NCBI GenBank assembly: GCA_900553135.1
Contig: USCO01000109.1
Span: forward strand, 1 to 7,417
Origin: an uncultured Eubacteriales bacterium
Lineage (GTDB): Bacteria > Bacillota > Clostridia > Oscillospirales > Oscillospiraceae
Length of the DNA stretch: 7,417 nucleotides
Direction of reading: 5' to 3'
Part shown: positions 1-5,253 of the stretch, piece after piece
How positions within the stretch are numbered: the first letter of the stretch is position 1
Layout of the letters: each line of letters opens with the position of its first letter
Translations under genes and position numbers: made by a program
Notes under the pieces: model-generated
Databases searched by the model: none
The model's input: the letters and a program-made list of their open reading frames with translations, nothing else
Told to the model about the DNA's origin: nothing

Positions 1-162
1 CGCCCCGAGGGCGACATCTGGTTCTACCACGGCCCCACCGATGAGATCACCCTCACCGGGGACCGTTTCGCCGTGTTCTTCCCCGGCGACGCCCACGCCC
101 CCTGCATCGCCGTGGACCAGCCTATCCCCTGCCGCAAGTGCATCATCAAAGTGAAGGTCTGA
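1..162 (+). CDS. YhcH/YjgK/YiaL family protein, C-terminal part
   Basis: Reading frame 1 is open from the window edge to a TGA at 160-162, giving the last 53 residues. The sequence has the C-terminal signature of the YhcH/YjgK/YiaL (DUF386) cupin-like family: a run of beta strands, then FFPGDAHAP, then a closing lysine/valine-rich strand (KCIIKVKV). The His of the PGDAH motif belongs to the metal site in this family. Family members are about 150 residues, so roughly two thirds lie outside the window. Characterised relatives include NanQ/YhcH (sialic acid anomerase) and EbgC (a beta-galactosidase accessory subunit), so a role in sugar catabolism is likely, but the substrate cannot be told from this fragment. 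A strong hairpin terminator follows 20 bases after the stop, so this is the last gene of its transcript. Confidence 0.82.
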   Translation, partial: RPEGDIWFYHGPTDEITLTGDRFAVFFPGDAHAPCIAVDQPIPCRKCIIKVKV

Positions 163-182
163 CATCCACGCCCCCATGATTG

Positions 183-217
183 AAAAGGAACGGTCCGTTT
201 GGACCGTTCCTTTTTTG
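183..217 (+). terminator. Intrinsic terminator after the YhcH-family gene
   Basis: A perfect stem of 12 to 14 pairs (arms 183-196 and 201-214, core AAGGAACGGTCC) closes on a four-base GTTT loop. It runs directly into a T tract at 211-216. It lies 20 bases after the upstream stop codon and ends transcription before the symporter gene. The A run on its left side could also give weak termination from the other direction. Confidence 0.93.
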
Positions 218-266
218 TTCTGTCCTCCCCCCTTGTCTCATAGCCTGAGGAGAGAGGTGATCTGGG

Positions 267-1634
267 ATGGAGCGTTTGGCGCAGGCGATTTGGGACCCCT
301 GGCTATTGGGGCTTTTTCTTTTGGTGGGGACCATCTACTCCTTTGGTTCCGGCTTTTTTCAATTCTTTCAGGCCAAGGTCTGGCTGCGGGCCACGGTGGG
401 CTCCCTGTTCTCCCGTCCCGCCGGGAAACGCCGCTCAGGCGCCCTAACCTCCGTTCAGGCGCTGGCCACCGCCCTGGCCTCTACCATGGGGACGGGCAGC
501 ATTGCCGGCGTGGCCGCCGCCCTTTGTCTGGGCGGCCCCGGGGCGGTCTTTTGGATGTGGGTCTCCGCCCTGCTGGGCATGATGACAAGCTGCGGAGAAA
601 AGCTGCTGTCGGTGAAGTGGCAGCGCCCCGCCCCCGGCGGCGGCTTACAGGGTGGACCAATGTTCTATCTGCGGGACGCTCTGGGCTGCCCTGTGCTGGC
701 CCGGTGGTTTGCCCTGGCCTGCATCCCGGCTGCCCTCATCGGTGGAAACCTGGTCCAGTCGGCCTCCATTTCCGCCGCTGTCTCCTCCGCCTTTGGGTTC
801 AGCCGCCCGCTCATCGCCCTGGTCACCGCCCTGCTGGCGGGCCTGGTGCTGGTGGGAGGCATCGGCCGGGTGGCCCAGGTGTGCCAAAAGCTGGTCCCAG
901 CCATGGCCGCCCTCTATCTGCTGGGCGGGAGCGCCGTTTTACTTCTGCGGGCTTCCGCCGTCCCGGGGGCTTTCCGGCTGATTTTTACCTGCGCCCTCTC
1001 CCCCCAAGCCGCGGCTGCTGGGAGCGCGGGCTGGTCGCTGGCCGCCGCGCTGCGCCACGGAGTGGCCCGGGGCGTCTTTACCAACGAAGCGGGGCTGGGC
1101 ACCTCTGCCATGGCCCACGGCAGCGCCCAGGTCTCCCATCCCGCCCGCCAGGGCATGTGGGGCATCTTTGAGGTGTGCTTTGCCACCCTGGTGGTCTGCA
1201 CCATGACCGCCCTGGTCATCCTGTCCGCCGGGGTTTACCAGCCCCAGGAGATGGCCCTCCTGGCCGCCCGGGGAGAACTGCCCTCCGACGCCCTGGGAGC
1301 GCCTCTGACCCTCCGGTCTTTCTCCCTGGTACTGGGCCAGGCGGGCAGTTGGGTCGTCTCGGTCAGCCTGACCCTGTTCGCCTTCTCCTCCATTCTGGGC
1401 TGGAGCTGTTACGGCCAGCAGGGGCTGCGCTTCCTTTTGGGGGATGACCAGATGCTGGGCCCCTACCGCGTCCTTTTTCTTGCCACCGCTTTGCTGGGGG
1501 GCTTTGTCCCTCTGGCCCCGCTCTGGCCCATGGTGGACCTGTCCAGCGCCCTGCTGGCCATTCCTAATCTGATTGCCCTGATCCTGCTGGCCCCGCAGGC
1601 TCTGGCCTGTCTGAGAAGCTGGCCGGGAAAATAG
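267..1634 (+). CDS. Sodium:alanine/glycine symporter, AgcS family
   Basis: A 455-residue polytopic membrane protein matching the alanine or glycine:cation symporter family (AGCS, Na_Ala_symp), normally 440-480 residues. These carriers bring alanine or glycine into the cell with sodium. Family landmarks appear in order: MGTGSIAGVAAAL (74-86), GGPGAVFWMWVSALLGM (89-105), the GGPMFYL loop (129-135), GVARGVFTNEAGLGTSAM (265-282), and FAFSSILGW (371-379) followed by CYGQQ. Many hydrophobic segments fit about 11 helices. Two positions differ from the usual consensus: GTGN is GTGS here (Ser78), and the usual YYGE is CYGQ, so the exact substrate is uncertain. The ATG at 267 is preferred because AGGAGAGAGGTGA (248-260) lies 6 bases upstream. 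No convincing own promoter was seen in the 50 bases between the terminator and the start. No hairpin terminator is evident directly after the stop. Confidence 0.93.
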   Translation: MERLAQAIWDPWLLGLFLLVGTIYSFGSGFFQFFQAKVWLRATVGSLFSRPAGKRRSGALTSVQALATALASTMGTGSIAGVAAALCLGGPGAVFWMWVSALLGMMTSCGEKLLSVKWQRPAPGGGLQGGPMFYLRDALGCPVLARWFALACIPAALIGGNLVQSASISAAVSSAFGFSRPLIALVTALLAGLVLVGGIGRVAQVCQKLVPAMAALYLLGGSAVLLLRASAVPGAFRLIFTCALSPQAAAAGSAGWSLAAALRHGVARGVFTNEAGLGTSAMAHGSAQVSHPARQGMWGIFEVCFATLVVCTMTALVILSAGVYQPQEMALLAARGELPSDALGAPLTLRSFSLVLGQAGSWVVSVSLTLFAFSSILGWSCYGQQGLRFLLGDDQMLGPYRVLFLATALLGGFVPLAPLWPMVDLSSALLAIPNLIALILLAPQALACLRSWPGK

Positions 1635-1870
1635 GTCTCAGCACTTCCTTTGGTATTTTTGCTTCAAACCTTGTTTAACTGTCCCCAAACCCACAGGAGA
1701 TTCGTAATAAGGTTATGGAACAGCACAGCAGAATACTCTGGAAAAGGAAGTGGTTTCCAATGTCTTGACGAAGCACGAGGTTCCTTTCTCTCCTATCGAC
1801 GGAACACGTCTGCATTTTTCGTGAAACGTAATTTAACAAAGGATTTATCATCCGCCGGCAACAAGAAATT
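1635..1870. other. Lower-GC spacer without a supported gene
   Basis: This stretch is visibly richer in A and T than the symporter gene. It contains a short inverted repeat (TGGAAA 1739-1744 with TTTCCA 1754-1759) and an isolated TTGACG (1765-1770) with no -10 box at a suitable distance. One frame is open from a TTG at 1650 to a TGA at 1872-1874, overlapping the next ATG. It has no ribosome binding site at its start and no recognisable protein character. An alternative ATG at 1715 gives only 16 codons. I see no RNA family signature. It may contain the leader of the next gene or decayed sequence. Confidence 0.5.
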
Positions 1871-2293
1871 ATGAAACGATTATTTCCATTCATCAAAATT
1901 TTCGTGATATACGTCGCTCTTTTAGCTTTGATTGGTTTTGTTACAGGCTTTTTATCCACAAAGCCGCAACTCCAGGAAAACTCCATCCGGTGGAGCGCTT
2001 CCTTATCCGAGGGGGACCAGGCTCAGATTATGGACACCCGGGATTATGGTCAATATTACTTCATATTGGGACGATATGGAAGCCAAAGAGCATACCTGTC
2101 CTCCTATCGGAAGCTGCCTGTGATCCCACTTTATACACGCTATATTATAGCCACCAATGACGTGCGCGACCAGACCGGAATTGGGTTTGAATTGCACGGG
2201 AAGGATCACTCGCTGTTGATTGCCCCGCCATACAACGAGATACAGATTCTTGATGAAAACAGGACTCTTGTTCCTGCTCCCGCCTCCCCGTAG
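1871..2293 (+). CDS. Unrecognised small membrane-anchored protein
   Basis: This encodes 140 residues that I do not recognise as a named family. The N terminus is a short basic stretch (MKR) followed by one strongly hydrophobic segment at about residues 5-28 (FPFIKIFVIYVALLALIGFV). This is typical of an uncleaved signal anchor, with the remaining ~110 residues outside the membrane. That part is mixed polar/beta-like with several Tyr residues (42-GDQ through 96-NDV) and ends in a Pro/Ala-rich tail (LVPAPASP). There is no lipobox Cys. The start is the only ATG before the membrane segment, but no good ribosome binding site precedes it; the upstream frame is stopped by TAA at 1829. Codon use is more mixed than in the symporter or ksgA. 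A hairpin follows 37 bases after the stop. It is a plausible real gene because of its well-formed anchor and open frame; its function is unknown. Confidence 0.62.
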   Translation: MKRLFPFIKIFVIYVALLALIGFVTGFLSTKPQLQENSIRWSASLSEGDQAQIMDTRDYGQYYFILGRYGSQRAYLSSYRKLPVIPLYTRYIIATNDVRDQTGIGFELHGKDHSLLIAPPYNEIQILDENRTLVPAPASP

Positions 2294-2329
2294 ACGGGGC
2301 TAGCCTATCGCTCTTCTCATCAAATCGGA

Positions 2330-2358
2330 AAGGCCGGCAGCGATCTGCTGCCGGCCTT
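2330..2358 (+). terminator. Stem-loop, probable weak terminator
   Basis: A perfect 12-pair GC-rich stem (arms 2330-2341 and 2347-2358, core GGCCGGCAGC) closes on a five-base loop. It lies 37 bases after the preceding stop codon, which suits a terminator. The following sequence (TTACAAATGATGG) has almost no T tract, so efficiency may be low, or it may be an mRNA-stabilising or processing hairpin. Confidence 0.55.
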
Positions 2359-2402
2359 ACAAATGATGGTCTAAAATCAGTGGGTTCCGCGCCCTGATCT
2401 TA

Positions 2403-2411
2403 TGGTAAAAT
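2403..2411 (+). promoter_or_regulatory. Candidate extended -10 promoter element of the sigma gene
   Basis: TG at 2403-2404, one base, then TAAAAT (2406-2411) fits an extended -10 box about 60 bases before the sigma factor start. No good -35 hexamer lies 16-18 bases upstream (GGTTCC at 2383-2388), which extended -10 promoters can tolerate. The call rests on the hexamer and position only. Confidence 0.35.
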
Positions 2412-2471
2412 GGATTTACCAAGCGGAAACGATCGATGCGCTCAGCGCAATTTGATAACAGAGGGATCACC

Positions 2472-3008
2472 ATGCTTATATATCTTGCCATGATAGATTC
2501 CCCCGATGGGAAATCAAAATTTGAGACGATCTATCACAAATACCGGGATGTGATGTTTTATGCGGCGTACAAAATCCTGTTGGATGCCTGTGACGCCGAA
2601 GATATCGTGCATGAATCCTTTCTGAAAATCATAGATATCTTGGATACCATAAAGGACGCTGACATTCCCCAAACCCGAGCCTTGGTCATTATCATCTGTG
2701 AGCACAAGGCCATCGACCTGTACCGCAAGAAGCAGCGGGAGAAGGTCATTCCCTTTGAGGAGGAATATATCGGCGGGCGGCACCAGGCAGAAGTGGAGCG
2801 TTCTGAGGAAGGACAGGCCATCATTGATGCGATCAAAACGCTGCCGATCAAGTACAGAGAAGCGCTGCTTCTCAAATATTCCCACGGCTACTCCATGGAT
2901 GAAATTGCAGAAATTCTGTCCATTTCAAAGGAAAATGTAAAGAAAACCATCCAAAGAGCGAGAAAAAAGCTGGAAGCGCTGTTACTTGAGGAGGAAGTGA
3001 AGCACTGA
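2472..3008 (+). CDS. Sigma-70 family (ECF-like) RNA polymerase sigma factor
   Basis: A 178-residue protein directing RNA polymerase to a specific promoter set. Region 2 spans about residues 17-86, with the region 2.2 signature DAEDIVHESFLKI (41-53), which contacts core polymerase. Region 4 spans about 115-168 and contains a helix-turn-helix with LPIKYREALLLKYSHGYS, MDEIAEILSISKENVKK and QRARKKL. There is no region 1 or 3, as in ECF-type factors. The ATG at 2472 is chosen because GAGGGATC (2461-2468) sits just upstream. An in-frame ATG at 2436 would add 12 residues but has no ribosome binding site and does not resemble the usual MLIYLAMI-type N terminus. The stop shares a base with the next start (TGATG at 3006-3010), so the partner gene is translationally coupled. 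The signal sensed and the regulon cannot be read from the sequence. Confidence 0.93.
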   Translation: MLIYLAMIDSPDGKSKFETIYHKYRDVMFYAAYKILLDACDAEDIVHESFLKIIDILDTIKDADIPQTRALVIIICEHKAIDLYRKKQREKVIPFEEEYIGGRHQAEVERSEEGQAIIDAIKTLPIKYREALLLKYSHGYSMDEIAEILSISKENVKKTIQRARKKLEALLLEEEVKH

Positions 3009-3709
3009 TGCAGATGACGGAAGAACTGCTTTATCAATATGCACCCATTGCGGAGCGCGAGCTTATGGCCGCGTATCCCAGCGAGGATGAAATGCCCCGG
3101 CACAAGTTTTCCCATGGATTTGAGCGGAAGATGAAAGGTCTCATCAAAGCCCAGAAACGCTCTCCCCAGACGCGGAAACTGATACGGGCGGCCAAACGAA
3201 TCGCGGTGTTCCTGCTGATCTGTTCCGCCATGATAACCACCTGTTTGATGTCGGTAGACGCGTTCCGCCAGAAGGTCATTGAAATCATAACCGAGGTCTT
3301 CGAGGATAGTACCCTGTTCAGGTTCTCTTCTTCTGCTGAAACGCCCGAAGAAATGGCCGCGTTCACCTTCACTTATCTGCCAGAGGGCATGGAGGAGATC
3401 TACCGGGAAGAACCTGACGAAGTTCTGAGTGTACACATTCTGTATGAAGATCCAGGGGGAAACCAACTCATGGTGAGCCAACAGGCAATGGGAAGCAGTA
3501 CGGGCTATGATGTGCTCCTTGATACCGAGGGCGCTTCGTCAAGCTCGATCTCCGTCCACAACGAGGAGGCGCTTCTGGTCACCAAGGAGGAATGGTCCGC
3601 CATCATGTGGGAGGATGGACAGTACGTGTGGCTGATCACGGGGGACATCTCGCCAGATGAAATAACCCAGGTAGCCGCCGGGATTTCCTTCACACGCGAT
3701 TCAACATAG
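3008..3709 (+). CDS. DUF4367-type membrane protein, probable anti-sigma factor
   Basis: A 233-residue single-pass membrane protein. Residues 1-60 are charged and predicted cytoplasmic. They include HKFSHGFERKMKGL (32-45), resembling the His-x-Phe-Ser...Lys stretch seen in sigma-linked DUF4367 proteins. One hydrophobic segment at about 64-84 follows basic residues, so the C terminus should face outside. Residues about 115-230 fit the DUF4367 domain: FTFTYLPEGMEE, then Trp196/Trp201 and a Tyr-Val-Trp strand, and a closing ISPDEITQVAAGISF. The start overlaps the sigma factor stop by one base. AGGAGG (2989-2994) inside the sigma gene lies 13 bases upstream, and a second ATG at 3014 is an alternative. 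By gene pairing and topology it probably restrains the sigma factor until an envelope signal arrives. This is inference, because it lacks a recognisable zinc-finger anti-sigma motif (HxxxCxxC). A terminator follows 11 bases after the stop. Confidence 0.85.
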   Translation: MQMTEELLYQYAPIAERELMAAYPSEDEMPRHKFSHGFERKMKGLIKAQKRSPQTRKLIRAAKRIAVFLLICSAMITTCLMSVDAFRQKVIEIITEVFEDSTLFRFSSSAETPEEMAAFTFTYLPEGMEEIYREEPDEVLSVHILYEDPGGNQLMVSQQAMGSSTGYDVLLDTEGASSSSISVHNEEALLVTKEEWSAIMWEDGQYVWLITGDISPDEITQVAAGISFTRDST

Positions 3710-3720
3710 TCCGTCATGGA

Positions 3721-3760
3721 AGAGAGTGGGTTCTTCGAAAAGAGCCCACTCTCTCCTTTT
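3721..3760 (+). terminator. Intrinsic terminator of the sigma/DUF4367 operon
   Basis: A long stem pairs 3721-3735 with 3740-3754 (outer arms AGAGAGTGGG and CCCACTCTCT, one G-T pair inside) around a CGAA loop. It is followed by CCTTTT at 3755-3760. It starts 11 bases after the DUF4367 gene stop and faces the tRNA terminator, so the two convergent units are each closed here. Confidence 0.88.
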
Positions 3761-3778
3761 CACGGGTCCACTTCTTCG

Positions 3779-3819
3779 AAAAAAGAAAAACCCCAGAACC
3801 AAATCGGTTCTGGGGTTTT
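3779..3819 (-). terminator. Intrinsic terminator of tRNA-Ser
   Basis: A perfect 14-pair stem (arms 3787-3800 and 3806-3819, core AACCCCAGAACC) has a five-base loop. Read on the minus strand, it is followed by T5-C-T4 and further T residues (plus-strand A runs at 3779-3790). It begins 5 bases past the encoded CCA of the tRNA, so it is the transcript end of that gene. Confidence 0.94.
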
Positions 3820-3823
3820 GGTC

Positions 3824-3915
3824 TGGCGGAGAGAGAGGGATTCGAACCCTCGAACGGGTATTAGCCGTTACACGATTTCCAATCGTGCGCCTTCGACCAG
3901 CTCAGCCATCTCTCC
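3824..3915 (-). tRNA. tRNA-Ser, anticodon GGA
   Basis: A 92-base class II tRNA on the minus strand. The acceptor stem GGAGAGA (3909-3915) pairs with TCTCTCC (3828-3834), followed by discriminator G and an encoded CCA (3824-3826). The anticodon arm reads CACGA-TTGGAAA-TCGTG, giving anticodon GGA, which reads UCC and UCU. The long variable arm (TAACGGCTAATACCCGTT) is typical of serine tRNAs. The T arm contains GGTTCGAATCC. All four arms close without mismatches of concern, and the gene looks intact. It has its own promoter upstream and a terminator just downstream, so it is a single-gene unit. No duplicated 3' end that would mark an integrated element was found within the window. Confidence 0.97.
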
Positions 3916-3955
3916 ATGGCGCTCTCACGAGGTCTTGTTCGTGACAACGATGTGT

Positions 3956-3983
3956 ATTATACCAGATATTTCGATAACGTCAA
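3956..3983 (-). promoter_or_regulatory. Promoter of tRNA-Ser
   Basis: On the minus strand, TTGACG (plus 3978-3983) is separated by 16 bases from a perfect TATAAT (plus 3956-3961). A TG one base before the -10 gives an extended -10. Predicted transcription start is near 3949, giving a leader of about 34 bases before the mature tRNA. This is near-consensus, as expected for a stable RNA gene. Confidence 0.9.
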
Positions 3984-3993
3984 GGGGTTTTCG

Positions 3994-4017
3994 AAAAATT
4001 TTTAAAAAAATTTTTTA
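3994..4017 (-). promoter_or_regulatory. A/T tract upstream of the tRNA promoter, UP-element-like
   Basis: Twenty-four consecutive A/T bases in alternating A and T runs lie about 10 bases upstream of the -35 box, at roughly -45 to -68. That is where an UP element contacts the alpha subunit C-terminal domain of RNA polymerase. The right end merges with the tail of the terminator from the oxidoreductase gene, so the same bases may serve both. Confidence 0.55.
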
Positions 4018-4047
4018 GGGCCCGGAATGACCGGATTTCCGGGCCCT
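4004..4047 (-). terminator. Probable terminator of the flavin oxidoreductase gene
   Basis: Arms AGGGCCCGGAA (4017-4027) and TTCCGGGCCCT (4037-4047) form a perfect 11-pair GC-rich stem with a nine-base loop, starting 6 bases after the oxidoreductase stop on the minus strand. On that strand it is followed by six A and then a run of T (plus-strand A run 4004-4010). The T tract is displaced by the A run, so the terminator is slightly atypical. Confidence 0.65.
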
Positions 4048-4053
4048 GAGAGC

Positions 4054-5100
4054 TCACTCCTGAGGGCCAAATACCTCCTGCAGCTGAGGCACCGGCGTTC
4101 TGTGCAGGATGCAGCGCACATAGCGGCGGCGGAAGGACTGGAAGCACTCGTCGCACACCTGGCACCGGCTCTCCTCCTGCTCCCCCCGCTTCATGCGGGC
4201 GATAAAATCAGGCTGGCACAGCAGGGCCCGGCTGAAGGACACAAAGGGAATGCCCGACAGCAGCACCCGCTCCGCTGTGCGCTGGGAGAAGATCCCGCCC
4301 ACCAGGCTCACGGGCAGGTCAATGCCCTCCCGGGCCCGGAGCAGCTCCTCCAGGCAGAAGGCCCGTTTCTCCCACCGCTTGGCGTCAAAGTCCACGGCGC
4401 ACACCTCCACGCCGTCTACCCCCACCGCCTGATACAGCTTCAGCAGGCTGCGCAGATCGCCGTAGCCGTTGGCCCCCACCTTGACCAGGATGGCAAACTG
4501 GGGCCCGCAGCTCTCCCGCACGGCCCGAATCACCCGGGCTGTGAGACGAAAGCGGTTTTCCAGGCTGCCGGCGTACTCATCGGTGCGGCGGTTATCTACG
4601 TGATTTAAGAAGTTGGCCAGCAGGTGGCCGTAGGCGTTATGGATCTGCACGCCGTCAAATCCCGCCTGGCGGCACAGCAGGGCCGCGGTGCGGAACTGCT
4701 CCACCACCCGGTCCAGCTCCGCCAGGGTAAACTGGGCGGGCAGACGGGGCGGGTGTCCATTGACCCGCTCCGAGGCTTTCTTGCCGCAGTGGTTCAGCTG
4801 GGCCACGATCCGCCCTCCCGCTTCATGGACGCCCTGTGCGGTGCGCTTCAAAAGCTCCAGGTCGGTCTGCTCATCCAATACCGCCTGGCCCTCGTCGGAG
4901 CGCTCCCGGCGGTCCACGCTCATATGGCCCGTGATGACCAGGCCCACCTCATTCTGGGCCAGCTGGATCATATTGTCCGACCAGGCCTGACTCAGCTGAC
5001 CGTCCCGGTGGGCCAGATGCTCATTGGTGGCCGCCCGGATCACCCGATTCTTGATCTGCATAGGACCGATGGTTCCCGGGACCCAAAGAGGACTATTCAT
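4054..5100 (-). CDS. Old yellow enzyme family NADH:flavin oxidoreductase, single domain
   Basis: A 348-residue FMN-binding TIM barrel of the old yellow enzyme/2,4-dienoyl-CoA reductase family (PF00724). Landmarks: IGPMQIKNRVIRAAT (11-25), AQLNHCGKKAS (100-110, for the usual QLxHxGR), DGVQIHNAYGHLLANF (149-164), NRRTDEYAGSLENR (170-183), LVGGIFS (266-272) and SRALLCQPDF (290-299) at the FMN phosphate end. The C terminus keeps Cys313, Cys316, Cys319 and Cys330. This fits the four-cysteine 4Fe-4S site of the trimethylamine dehydrogenase/dienoyl-CoA reductase branch, yet the FAD/NAD domain that normally follows is absent, and the protein ends 18 residues later. The usual H-x-x-H/N-G-Y motif reads H154-N-A-Y157-G-H159. 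The ATG at 5100 (minus strand) has a GGAG 11 bases upstream and its own promoter. The substrate is unknown; electrons must come from a partner or a directly bound reductant. Confidence 0.9.
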   Translation of the reverse strand: MNSPLWVPGTIGPMQIKNRVIRAATNEHLAHRDGQLSQAWSDNMIQLAQNEVGLVITGHMSVDRRERSDEGQAVLDEQTDLELLKRTAQGVHEAGGRIVAQLNHCGKKASERVNGHPPRLPAQFTLAELDRVVEQFRTAALLCRQAGFDGVQIHNAYGHLLANFLNHVDNRRTDEYAGSLENRFRLTARVIRAVRESCGPQFAILVKVGANGYGDLRSLLKLYQAVGVDGVEVCAVDFDAKRWEKRAFCLEELLRAREGIDLPVSLVGGIFSQRTAERVLLSGIPFVSFSRALLCQPDFIARMKRGEQEESRCQVCDECFQSFRRRYVRCILHRTPVPQLQEVFGPQE

Positions 5101-5156
5101 CGTTTCTCACGCTCCAAGGGCGCGGCCAAGGCGCCGCCCCATTCCAAATTTACAAT

Positions 5157-5185
5157 ATTATACAGCTTCCCGCCCAAAAGCGCAA
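5157..5185 (-). promoter_or_regulatory. Promoter of the flavin oxidoreductase gene
   Basis: On the minus strand, TTGCGC (plus 5180-5185) lies 17 bases before a perfect TATAAT (plus 5157-5162). Predicted start is near 5150, giving a leader of about 50 bases. That leader contains a GC-rich, partly self-complementary stretch (plus 5119-5140), which could fold. Confidence 0.75.
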
Positions 5186-5194
5186 CGAATAGTA

Positions 5195-5223
5195 TTGACG
5201 GGACACGCGCTTTCCCATAAGAT
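5195..5223 (+). promoter_or_regulatory. Promoter of ksgA
   Basis: TTGACG (5195-5200), an exact 17-base spacer and TAAGAT (5218-5223) form a good vegetative promoter. It sits 30 bases before the ksgA ATG, giving a leader of about 24 bases with TGAGG (5241-5245). It is back to back with the oxidoreductase promoter; the two -35 boxes are only 9 bases apart. Confidence 0.8.
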
Positions 5224-5253
5224 AGAGAAAACCAATGAAATGAGGCATTTATC

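Noticed and set aside
176..1171. Plus-strand frame of 331 codons overlapping the symporter gene
   Set aside because: Pro/Arg/Gly-rich product in another frame of a GC-rich gene. The symporter frame has clear family motifs and a ribosome binding site.
2436..2471. Longer start for the sigma factor at 2436
   Set aside because: No ribosome binding site before this ATG, whereas GAGGGATC sits directly before the ATG at 2472, which also gives the usual N terminus.
3731..3783. Repeated TTCTTCGAAAA at 3731 and 3772
   Set aside because: Both copies are explained by adjacent terminators: one is the loop side of the sigma operon terminator, the other the T tract of the tRNA terminator. No further copies make it a repeat family.
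3824..3915. tRNA-Ser as an integration site for a mobile element covering the low-GC segment
   Set aside because: I looked for a second copy of the tRNA 3' end within the window and found none, and there is no integrase gene. The neighbouring low-GC block has no other sign of a mobile element.
3716..4018. Plus-strand frame crossing the tRNA region
   Set aside because: The RRERDSNPRTGISRYT-type product is the well-known false protein from the antisense strand of a serine tRNA gene.
4027..5220. Plus-strand frames of about 190-200 codons opposite the oxidoreductase
   Set aside because: Antisense shadows of a GC-rich gene; the products lack recognisable domains, whereas the minus-strand protein is a clear flavin oxidoreductase.
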